From Micrococcaceae bacterium Sec5.8 (lineage in GTDB: Bacteria > Actinomycetota > Actinomycetes > Actinomycetales > Micrococcaceae), in contig CP143429.1 of NCBI GenBank assembly GCA_039636775.1, forward strand, positions 620,001 through 684,000: a stretch of 64,000 bases of DNA, written 5' to 3'. The position numbers and the translations under genes were made by a program. Within the stretch, counting starts at the first letter, position 1, and each line of letters opens with the position of its first letter. The notes beneath the pieces were generated by a model. It saw only the letters and a program-made list of their open reading frames with translations, did not search any database and was not told the DNA's origin. This document shows, one piece after another, positions 57,281-64,000 of this stretch.

Positions 57281-58966
57281 CTAAGGCGTCGGCGCCGGCG
57301 TCGGTGTTGCGGCCGGCGACGCAGGCGCCGTCGCTGCAGGCGCCGTCGCTGCGGGCGCCGTGGCGGGGGACGCAGGCGCCGTCGTGGCGGACGTCGTGGC
57401 GGGCGCCGTCGCCATCAGCTTCAGCAGTTCCTCATCGCGCAGCCTGGTCCACGGCGATTCCGGGGCACCCTGCATGGCCGCCTCGGGGCTGTCCGTCTGG
57501 GTCCACCACTTTGCTTCATAAACCCGGCCTCCGAAGAGCACCCGGTCGCTCTTGCGGTAAACCTTGGCCGGTTCCCACTCCGGGGCGGTGCCGGCGGGGG
57601 CGGTGAGTTGCGGGGTGGGCTTATCGCCGGGCAGTACCGGGCCGATGATGCGCCAAGGCGTCGCGGCCCCCTGGAGTACCGGGTTGTCCGGGGCTTCGTT
57701 CCGCGTCCACCATTTAGCCTCATAGACGTTGGCGTGCCAGACGATCCGTTCGCTGGTGGTGTAGGCGGTTTCCTCATTCCAGACCGGATACGGGCTGGTG
57801 GAAGGATCATCGACGGCGGCGGCTCCCCGGGTGGCGTTGCCGGACGGCGGCGAGGCTGCCGCGCTTCCCGTGGCGTCCGGGGAAACTGCGACCCCGGCGC
57901 CCAGGATGGTGGCGAACGTGGAAGAGCCTTGCTCGATGCCGCTGCAACCGTCCGAGACCTTCTTGACGTCGGGGTAGTTGGGGCTGCAGGTCCGGTCCCG
58001 GTTCAGCGACCACATCGACAGCCGGCCCACACCCTTGGCGCTGGCATATGTGCTCAGTTCCTCCGCGTCCTTGAGCGTGAAGATCTCGCCGACGATGTCG
58101 TTCTGGCCGATCATCGGGGTCAACCCGATCTTGCGCCACACCGTTTCACTGCCCAGCTCGCTGCCGGCATCCTTGTACAGGCCGGTGACCTGCCGGTGCG
58201 TGGCTTCCGCCGCCGAGACGGCGTTCTCGTACATCGACCGGTCCATGAGCCGGCTTCCGCCGTAGTCCATGGTCATGATGTTGACCCCGCCGAGGTCGGT
58301 CCCCGACGCGATAGTCCGGCGTACCGCGTCGGTGCCCGCCGCCGTCAGCCCGTTGGGATCGGCCGGGAGCGTCAGCCACACGTCAAGGTTCTTTCCGCTT
58401 TCGCGGCGGTCCTTCTGGAGGGCGGTGACCGCCGCGGCGCGCCGGTCGAGGGAAGCGACATCGCTGAGGGCCCCGCCTTCGATGTCCAGGTCAATGCTGC
58501 TGACGTTGTACCGCTCCACTACGGCGCGGTAGGCGTCTTCAAGCTTGCCCGCATCGGTGCAGCCCGTGGCCAGCTCGTTGTTGATCAGGCCGCCGAAGGA
58601 GATGGACACTGTTCCACCCAGCTGCTGGAGGCGGGCGACCCTCCGGTCCAGGTCCAGGGCCGAACCGGCCTCGTCGAGGGAATAGGCGGCACCCCACGTC
58701 GGCGTGCACGGGTCTTTGGAGTCCGCGACGATGAAGGACAGCTGAACCTTCTGCGCTTCCTTGGATACCGGGTCTTCGAAGGCGTAGCGGGGCGTCGCTG
58801 TAACATCCACGTAACCGGAGAAGATGGACGGGATGGCCTCGGCCGCCCTGCCATCGTTGAAGTTGCCCCATGCGGCCACGCCACCGGCAGTGACGGCCAC
58901 AACAACTCCGGTGAGAACGCCCAGCCGGGCAAGCGATAATTTACGGCCTGGGAATCTTGCGGACAC
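57281..58966 (-). CDS. chitinase-like GH18 hydrolase with two CBM5/12-type modules
   Basis: A 561-residue protein: a membrane-anchor or signal helix at 10-33, a GH18 TIM barrel (about 48-370) with catalytic D159, D161 and E163 in 'SIDLDIEGG', a linker, two CBM5/12-like modules (about 395-450 and 460-515, each with 'VYEAKWWT'), and a Thr/Ala/Pro tail from about 520. The first Asp of the DGxDxDxE motif is Ser here. It should cleave beta-1,4-linked N-acetylglucosamine polymers. GTG start. Divergent from the GT2 operon, so it may trim or release the polymer made there. Confidence 0.9.
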   Translation of the reverse strand: MSARFPGRKLSLARLGVLTGVVVAVTAGGVAAWGNFNDGRAAEAIPSIFSGYVDVTATPRYAFEDPVSKEAQKVQLSFIVADSKDPCTPTWGAAYSLDEAGSALDLDRRVARLQQLGGTVSISFGGLINNELATGCTDAGKLEDAYRAVVERYNVSSIDLDIEGGALSDVASLDRRAAAVTALQKDRRESGKNLDVWLTLPADPNGLTAAGTDAVRRTIASGTDLGGVNIMTMDYGGSRLMDRSMYENAVSAAEATHRQVTGLYKDAGSELGSETVWRKIGLTPMIGQNDIVGEIFTLKDAEELSTYASAKGVGRLSMWSLNRDRTCSPNYPDVKKVSDGCSGIEQGSSTFATILGAGVAVSPDATGSAAASPPSGNATRGAAAVDDPSTSPYPVWNEETAYTTSERIVWHANVYEAKWWTRNEAPDNPVLQGAATPWRIIGPVLPGDKPTPQLTAPAGTAPEWEPAKVYRKSDRVLFGGRVYEAKWWTQTDSPEAAMQGAPESPWTRLRDEELLKLMATAPATTSATTAPASPATAPAATAPAATAPASPAATPTPAPTP

Positions 58967-59170
58967 AGGGCCCCCTAATGTCTTTTATTGTGAACTGCCG
59001 GGCACGCGCCGGCCATCGCGATCAGCTCGTGATATTCCGGAGTGTCTGATGTCCGGCAACGGTCTGACCTTGCATTATCCTAAGGGCACTCACCGAAACA
59101 TTCCGGTGCGCCGGGCGCTTTGGAACAAATGCGCACGCTCAAACAGCGAATTTGCAGTCTATGGGGACTA

Positions 59171-61516
59171 ATGTCTGATCAGCTTGTCTTGCCGCGCCCT
59201 GACGCAGAGAGCGTCTCCACCGAGGTCAAAGACGTGGTGCGCCGACGCCAGTGGGGCGCTGAGCGTCGCTCGGAGCCGCTGTCAATCGTGCACCCGCGGC
59301 CGTCCCGCCGGAAAATAATACTGGGAAGACTGGGAATTCTCACCACCCTGCTTGCGTGGGTGACCTACGTCATAACCACCATCCTTCGGGAGTTGGCGGA
59401 CAACCCAAACGCAGGTTTTAGGTTTCAATTTGAAACGGCGTCATACCTGATTGTCGTAACATTCCTGACTTTTTCGGCGTTGATGTACTTGATGGCCCGG
59501 CAGGGAGCCCTTTACCGGTTCCGGGACCATTCACGGGTACCGCGCGGGGAATTGGATCGCCACTTCGCCGAATACGACGAGGGGATCACCGTGCTGGTGC
59601 CGTCCTACGCCGAAGAGCCGCAGGTGGTCCGGGCCACGCTGTGGTCCGCCGCGCTGCAGGAATTCCCTGCCCTTAAAGTTGTGCTGCTCGTTGACGATCC
59701 GCCCAATCCCAAAGATCCCGGCGAACTCGCAAAGCTGGAAAAGACCCGTGCACTGTCGGCCGAAATTGCCGCAGCGATGGGCGTTCCGGCCGCACGCTTC
59801 AACGCCGCCCTGGCAGACGTCCGCCGGCGGTCCCAGGCAGGCCCGCTGAACGAGGCCGCTGAACTCGCATTGCTGATAACCGAGTACCAGGCCGCCGCGG
59901 ACTGGTTGGAAACCATGGCAGCCGCAGAGCAGGTGGAGGACCACGTCGACGAGTTCTTCGTGGACCTTGTCCTCATGGGCCTGGCCCGGGAACTGCGGCT
60001 CGTCCTGGTCGGCCTGAACGCTGCTCTGGCGCAGAAAACCTCGCCGTCCGCGACGCGGCGCGAGGAACTGTACCTCCGCCTGACCTGGATTTTTAACGTC
60101 ACCACCGAAACGTTTGAGCGCAAGAAGTACGCAAGCCTCTCGCACGAGGCCAACAAGGCGATGAACCTCAACGCCTACATTTCCCTGATGGGAAATTCAT
60201 GGCGCGAAGAAGCCACCGCCGACGGCGTGGTGCTGCGCAAAATCGAGGGCGACGCGGAGCTCGAAGGAACTGGCCGGGTCCTGGATTTCCCGGATACCAC
60301 CTACCTCCTGACGCTCGACGCCGATTCCCTCCTGTTGCGCGACTACTGCCTGCGCCTGGTCTATTTCCTGGAATCGGCCGGCAACGAGCAGGTCGCCGTA
60401 ACGCAGACCCCCTACTCCTCGTTCCGCGGGGCACCCACCCGGATCGAGCGCGTGGCCGGGGCAACCACCGACCTCCAGCACATCCTCCACCAGGGCATGT
60501 CCTACTACGGTGCCACTTTCTGGGTGGGTGCGAATGCCGTCATCCGTAAGCGGGCCCTCGAGGACATTGTTGAGGTGGAGTCCAACGGCGCCTTCGAAAT
60601 CCGGACCTACATCCAGGACCGCACGGTGATTGAGGATACCGAGTCCAGCATCGACCTCGGCCAGCATGGCTGGACCCTGGTGAACTACCCGGAACGCCTC
60701 AGCTACAGCGCCACGCCGCCGGACTTCGGCTCGCTCGTGGTCCAGCGCCGTCGCTGGGCCAACGGCGGGCTTCTGATCCTGCCCAAGCTGTGGGCCCAGC
60801 TCCTCCAAAACCGGTCCGACCGCCGCAAGATTCTGTTCCGGGAAGTCCTCCTGCGCGTGAACTACATGGCGTCCATCGCCTGGGCCAGCTTTGGCCTGCT
60901 GTTCCTGCTGGCATACCCCTACGACAGCCGGCTGCTGAGCCCCATCGTCTTCCTCGCCGCCCTGCCGTACTTCCTGGCCATGGGCAGCGACTTGCGGGAC
61001 TGCGGGCACCGCTTCAGTGACATCCTGCGGATCTATGGCTTCAACCTTGTGCTGCTTCCGGTGAACCTTGCCGGCGTCCTCAAGTCGTTGCAGCAGGCTG
61101 TCACCGGCGACAAAATTCCGTTCGCCCGCACCCCGAAGGTCAAGGACCGCACAGCAGCCCCGGCCATCTATGTCCTGACCCCTTACGCGATTGTTGCCTT
61201 CTCGCTGCTGACCGTCTGGCGCGACGCCCAGCTGGGGAACTGGGGCAACGTGGCCTTTGCCACGCTGAACGCCGTCCTCGCCGCTGGCGCTATCCGGGCC
61301 TACATCGGCGTTCGCAACTCGGTGGTGGATGTGTTCCTCGGTATGGTCAACTGGCTCTATATCAGTCCGCGCCCCAAGCAAGTGAAGGAGAGCCCCGTGG
61401 TGGAGAAGACGGCCGAGGAGGCCGACTGGGAGACGATCCTCTACCACGGCGACCGCCGGCTCAACCGGGACCTTCGTGGCACTACTGACCGCCGTCGTCG
61501 AATCGCCATTCGGTGA
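59171..61516 (+). CDS. cellulose-synthase-like processive GT2 glycosyltransferase
   Basis: A 781-residue protein with N-terminal helices (about 50-75 and 90-110), a GT2 core and four or more C-terminal helices (about 560-720). The synthase motifs are present: first Asp in 'LLVDDPPNP' (about 174-176), DxD in 'LTLDADSL' (382-386), TED-like 'VIEDTESS' and QxxRW as 'QRRRWANGG' (525-529). An insert of about 150 helical residues lies between the first two motifs. No PilZ domain is visible. ATG at 59171 after GGGGA. Its stop overlaps the next start by 4 nt. Confidence 0.88.
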   Translation: MSDQLVLPRPDAESVSTEVKDVVRRRQWGAERRSEPLSIVHPRPSRRKIILGRLGILTTLLAWVTYVITTILRELADNPNAGFRFQFETASYLIVVTFLTFSALMYLMARQGALYRFRDHSRVPRGELDRHFAEYDEGITVLVPSYAEEPQVVRATLWSAALQEFPALKVVLLVDDPPNPKDPGELAKLEKTRALSAEIAAAMGVPAARFNAALADVRRRSQAGPLNEAAELALLITEYQAAADWLETMAAAEQVEDHVDEFFVDLVLMGLARELRLVLVGLNAALAQKTSPSATRREELYLRLTWIFNVTTETFERKKYASLSHEANKAMNLNAYISLMGNSWREEATADGVVLRKIEGDAELEGTGRVLDFPDTTYLLTLDADSLLLRDYCLRLVYFLESAGNEQVAVTQTPYSSFRGAPTRIERVAGATTDLQHILHQGMSYYGATFWVGANAVIRKRALEDIVEVESNGAFEIRTYIQDRTVIEDTESSIDLGQHGWTLVNYPERLSYSATPPDFGSLVVQRRRWANGGLLILPKLWAQLLQNRSDRRKILFREVLLRVNYMASIAWASFGLLFLLAYPYDSRLLSPIVFLAALPYFLAMGSDLRDCGHRFSDILRIYGFNLVLLPVNLAGVLKSLQQAVTGDKIPFARTPKVKDRTAAPAIYVLTPYAIVAFSLLTVWRDAQLGNWGNVAFATLNAVLAAGAIRAYIGVRNSVVDVFLGMVNWLYISPRPKQVKESPVVEKTAEEADWETILYHGDRRLNRDLRGTTDRRRRIAIR

Positions 61517-61974
61517 GCATCGACTTTTGCGCCTTGCCCACTGGGCAAATTCCCGCGGCGCCCGGGGCCCCTGATCTGCCGGCCGCGGTGCCGGCGTCGG
61601 GGCCGGAAGCTCCCGCTCCGATCGGTGTCCGCCTGCTCGACGGCAGCATCATCGAGGTGGTGCTTCCGGGCACGGGGGACCTTGGGGGTCCCGAGGCGCG
61701 TACGGCGGGCGCCACCGTACGGACACTCGCGGCCGGCCGGCGCCTTCCGGTCCTGCTGGTCATCACGGGAGTCGAGGGCGTCAGCGTCGACGCCCGGCAT
61801 GTCTACGCCACCACCATCGCGGCGTCCGCATTTGCGCTCGTCGGCGAAAGCCCGGTGGACCGGGTGATCGCCCATTATCTGCTGCGCTCCAAGACCGAGA
61901 ATATCCCTGCGCGGTTCTTCACCTCCAAGGCGGAGGCCATCGAATGGTTAGGGCAATACTCGAGTGAAGACTGA
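61513..61974 (+). CDS. small STAS-like (DUF7793/SpoIIAA-type) protein
   Basis: A 153-residue protein. After a Pro/Ala-rich start, residues 45-150 fit a STAS/SpoIIAA-like fold: 'GVRLLDGSIIEVVLP', 'LPVLLVITGVEGVSVDARHVYATTIAASAFALVGESPVDRVIAHYLL' and 'PARFFTSKAEAIEWL'. Such domains act as anti-sigma antagonists or protein switches. GTG overlaps the GT2 stop by 4 nt; its own end overlaps the GGDEF-EAL start by 11 nt. A signalling link between the two enzymes is inferred from this position. Confidence 0.78.
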   Translation: MSIDFCALPTGQIPAAPGAPDLPAAVPASGPEAPAPIGVRLLDGSIIEVVLPGTGDLGGPEARTAGATVRTLAAGRRLPVLLVITGVEGVSVDARHVYATTIAASAFALVGESPVDRVIAHYLLRSKTENIPARFFTSKAEAIEWLGQYSSED

Positions 61975-63490
61975 TCCTCCCGACCCCCGTCTGCACGCCC
62001 TCGTCGAAGGCATCGTCCGGATCGCCGGCGGCGATTTGACCACCAGGATCGCGCCCTCCGGCGCCAGGGACGACGTCGCGGCGGTCATTGCCGGGATCAA
62101 CCTGATGGCTGATGACCTGCAGACCATTTACCAGGAACTGGAAGAACGCGTGGAAAGCCGGACGGCGATGCTGCGTGATGCCCAGGTGGAGCTGGAGCGG
62201 ATGGCCCTGACCGACCCGTTGACCCAGCTGGCCAACAGGACCGCACTGAACTCGGTCCTCAGCCACGCCCTAGCAGAGACCTCCCGGGGCGAAATGCCGC
62301 CGGCGCTGCTGGTCCTGGACCTTGACTCTTTCAAGGGCATCAACGACACGCTGGGACACAGCGCCGGCGATGACGTCCTCCGGGTGATTTCGCGGCGCCT
62401 TGAGGCGGCCGTCCGGGATACGGACACCGTCGCCCGCCTCGGCGGCGACGAATTCGCCGTCATGTTGCCGAAATCCAATTTGGTCCGGGCCCGACGGGTG
62501 GCCAACCGGATCCTGAAGGCCCTCAGCGAGAGCCTGGAGGTAGGGGACCTCCGCATCACTTGCGGGACCAGCATCGGCCTGCGAGTCGCGGAGGCCGGAC
62601 AGTCCGTCGATGACCTGGTCATGGAGGCCGACACCGCGATGTACGCTGCCAAGGCCCAGCCGCACAGCAGCATCAAAGTGTTCGAGCCAGCTTTGCTCTA
62701 TGCCCGCCGACTGCAGAGCGTCATGGTTACCGAGATGCGCGAGGCCATCCGCCAGGACCAGCTCACGCTGCACTACCAGCCGGTGGTGGACCTGGCCACC
62801 GGCCGGATTGAAGGTGTGGAAGCGCTGGTGCGCTGGAACCACCCGGAGCGGGGGCTCCTGATGCCCGATTCGTTTATCCCGCTGGCGGAAGAGACCGGGA
62901 TGATCGTGGAGCTCGGCCACTGGGTCCTGAAGCATGCGGTGCGTCAATTGCGGCACTGGCAGCAAGGGCTGGACGTGGACGCGAAGTTCAACATTCGGGT
63001 CAACATTTCTACCACCGAGCTGCAAAACCTCGACCTGATCGAGAACGTCCGCGACATTCTCCGAGAGACAGGTCTGGACGCCGCCAACCTCGTGGTGGAG
63101 TTGACGGAATCCATGGCTGTCAACGGCGGGGACGTGGACAAATACTCCCTCAGCGGCCTGCGGCGCCTGGGCGTCCAGCTGGAGATTGACGACTTCGGCA
63201 CCGGATATTCGTCCATCAGCTATTTGCGGCAGCTGCCGGTCAATGTGGTCAAAATCGACAAGAGCCTGATCGACGGGCTGGGCAGCGACGCGAAGGAGAG
63301 CGCGTTTGTGGAGGCGGTCCTGCACCTCATCCACGCCTGCGGGCTCACGGCCGTCGCCGAGGGTATCGAGACGGCGGAGCAGGCAGCTGAGCTGATCCGG
63401 TTGGGATGCTCGAGTGGCCAGGGCTACTATTTCGGCCGGCCTGTCCCGGCGGCGGAGCTTGAGGCAATGCTCCGCCGCCGCGTGCTATAG
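61964..63490 (+). CDS. bifunctional GGDEF-EAL c-di-GMP enzyme
   Basis: A 508-residue cytosolic protein. HAMP-like and coiled-coil helices (about 10-80) precede a GGDEF domain with intact GGDEF (160-164) and an inhibitory RxxD site (151-154) exactly five residues before it, then an EAL domain with 'EALVRWNHP' (286-288), 'NISTTELQ', 'ELTES', 'DDFGTGYSS', 'KIDKSL' and 'AEGIET'. All key residues look intact, so both synthesis and hydrolysis are possible. No membrane helix is seen. Last gene of the GT2 operon. Confidence 0.93.
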   Translation: MKTDPPDPRLHALVEGIVRIAGGDLTTRIAPSGARDDVAAVIAGINLMADDLQTIYQELEERVESRTAMLRDAQVELERMALTDPLTQLANRTALNSVLSHALAETSRGEMPPALLVLDLDSFKGINDTLGHSAGDDVLRVISRRLEAAVRDTDTVARLGGDEFAVMLPKSNLVRARRVANRILKALSESLEVGDLRITCGTSIGLRVAEAGQSVDDLVMEADTAMYAAKAQPHSSIKVFEPALLYARRLQSVMVTEMREAIRQDQLTLHYQPVVDLATGRIEGVEALVRWNHPERGLLMPDSFIPLAEETGMIVELGHWVLKHAVRQLRHWQQGLDVDAKFNIRVNISTTELQNLDLIENVRDILRETGLDAANLVVELTESMAVNGGDVDKYSLSGLRRLGVQLEIDDFGTGYSSISYLRQLPVNVVKIDKSLIDGLGSDAKESAFVEAVLHLIHACGLTAVAEGIETAEQAAELIRLGCSSGQGYYFGRPVPAAELEAMLRRRVL

Positions 63491-63541
63491 GCCGCACTTT
63501 CAACCGTTTGGTGCCCCTGTTCCGGTGAACGGCGGCACGAA

Positions 63542-63580
63542 AAAGGCGGGCACCGGACCCTAGGTCCGCTGCCCGCCTTT
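63542..63580. terminator. bidirectional terminator after the GGDEF-EAL gene
   Basis: A perfect 11-bp stem (aaaggcgggca/tgcccgccttt) with an inner GGACC..GGTCC stem and U-tracts on both strands. It serves both the GGDEF-EAL gene and the convergent secreted-peptide gene. Confidence 0.9.
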
Positions 63581-63591
63581 CGTTGACCCGA

Positions 63592-63744
63592 CTAGTTCTT
63601 CGGGGTGGAGTTCGGCCACCAGCCCACTGCCACGGCTGAGCCCTGGCCACCGTTTTCGCCGGAAGCAGAAATTGCCGAGGTGGCGGAAAGGCCTGCGGCT
63701 GCCAGCGCACCGGCGACGAGAAGGGCTGCGAGGGTCTTTTTCAT
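63592..63744 (-). CDS. 50-residue secreted peptide (unrecognised)
   Basis: A short gene: ATG ending at 63744 with AGGAG 6 nt upstream, stop TAG at 63592. It begins MKKTLAALLVAGALAAAGLS, a classic signal peptide; cleavage after 'SAISA' would leave about 23 residues, 'SGENGGQGSAVAVGWWPN' plus STPKN. It has a -10-like TATACT at 63796-63801 (minus strand) and a shared terminator, so it looks like a complete gene. Mature part is Gly-rich with a WW pair. Function unknown; a peptide signal or surface peptide is possible. Confidence 0.72.
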   Translation of the reverse strand: MKKTLAALLVAGALAAAGLSATSAISASGENGGQGSAVAVGWWPNSTPKN

Positions 63745-63795
63745 GGGGGACTCCTGATACGTAAGGGGCTGATGTGACTTGTGTGATACGAGTTC

Positions 63796-63801
63796 AGTAT
63801 A
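63796..63801 (-). promoter_or_regulatory. -10 element of the secreted-peptide gene
   Basis: TATACT on the minus strand, about 50 nt upstream of the start codon; no good -35 hexamer at 17 bp. The whole 210-nt gap 63745-63954 is AT-richer than its surroundings and shows no further clear element. Confidence 0.4.
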
Positions 63802-63954
63802 GGGGCTTAAGACACGCCGAATACCAACTATTGGGTGATTATTTTTGAATCTGTGTTATCACGCGAAGCCTGGCTGATGCCGGCACCGAATGTTCACCCC
63901 GCCCAAAAGAGCGTGCCGTGCGGCAGCCCAGCCGCGGCAACAGATAATGAAGTC

Positions 63955-64000
63955 ATGACATTGCACTCCGCCTCGCCTGCGTACGCTGCAGCTGAACTCA
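63955..64000 (+). CDS. possible start of a further gene (partial)
   Basis: An ATG at 63955 begins an open frame (MTLHSASPAYAAAEL) that runs off the window end. There is no strong ribosome-binding site. It is recorded because nothing else explains the stretch; no family can be named. Confidence 0.3.
   Translation, partial: MTLHSASPAYAAAEL

Noticed and set aside
57257..58939. A 560-codon open frame antisense to the GH18 gene
   Set aside because: The Arg-rich start and lack of any domain show a shadow of the real gene.
61400..61516. A PilZ domain at the GT2 C-terminus
   Set aside because: The Arg cluster RRRR at the end is not followed by a (D/N)xSxxG motif, and the chain ends there.

Overview
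The window is high-GC, gene-dense actinobacterial chromosome, most probably from an Arthrobacter-type member of the Micrococcales. This is inferred from codon use and the many GTG/TTG starts, from actinobacterial families (DUF3263, DUF3027, DUF6457, DUF6314, a VirR-like LytR_C protein, a WXG100 protein, a bacterial XPB helicase pair), from a motile lifestyle (FlhA tail, CsrA, FliA), and from gene orders that recall mycobacteria: DUF3263/VirR-like/GroEL2 resembles Rv0430-Rv0440, and XPB/cspB-like/DUF3027/MFS/SerC resembles Rv0861c-Rv0884c (from memory). I see no prophage, insertion sequence or CRISPR array.

Layout. 1-3.2 kb: end of a flagellar cluster (flhA tail, a degenerate FlhF-like gene, csrA, a FlgN-like gene, fliA). 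3.3-6.2 kb: dps, then an MFS efflux pump and a divergent TetR repressor sharing a perfect 26-bp operator. 6.3-14.1 kb: a tandem glycine riboswitch leading gcvP-gcvT-gcvH-glyA and then sdaA, a route from glycine through serine to pyruvate. 14.1-19.2 kb: TspO, a FemAB-type aminoacyltransferase, a ThrE-type exporter, a siderophore-interacting protein and Ung. 19.2-25.6 kb: DUF3263, a VirR-like protein, a cold-shock gene coupled to a solute-binding lipoprotein, groEL2 behind two CIRCE operators, an RNase HI fusion and an orphan WXG100 protein. 25.7-37.7 kb: a two-component system, an FHA-like protein, the XPB helicase pair, a second cold-shock protein, DUF3027, an MFS transporter and serC. 37.9-41.3 kb: a DtxR/IdeR-type regulator and two cell-wall hydrolase genes, each behind its own cyclic-di-AMP riboswitch. 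41.4-48.5 kb: an HNH nuclease, a molybdenum-cofactor group (mobA, DUF6457, moeA, fdhD) and a GH38 alpha-mannosidase. 48.7-57.1 kb: a three-gene HTH plus twin membrane protein operon, an ABC-F gene with a possible attenuator and its coupled ABC exporter, a Nudix/DUF6314 pair abutting tRNA-Arg(CCU), DUF998 and a lipoprotein. 57.2-63.6 kb: a GH18 chitinase-like protein divergent from a cellulose-synthase-like GT2, a small STAS-like protein and a GGDEF-EAL enzyme. The end holds a short gene for a 50-residue secreted peptide and the first bases of another possible gene.

The strongest candidates for something undescribed are the overlapping GT2/STAS-like/GGDEF-EAL operon facing a GH18 hydrolase (a possible c-di-GMP-linked polysaccharide system without a visible PilZ domain), the HTH plus twin membrane protein operon at 48.7-51.0 kb, the small ORF placed directly behind the second c-di-AMP riboswitch, and the unannotated secreted peptide at 63.6 kb. 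No database search was possible. Family names rest on motif recognition, and start codons were chosen by ribosome-binding site and reading-frame logic.
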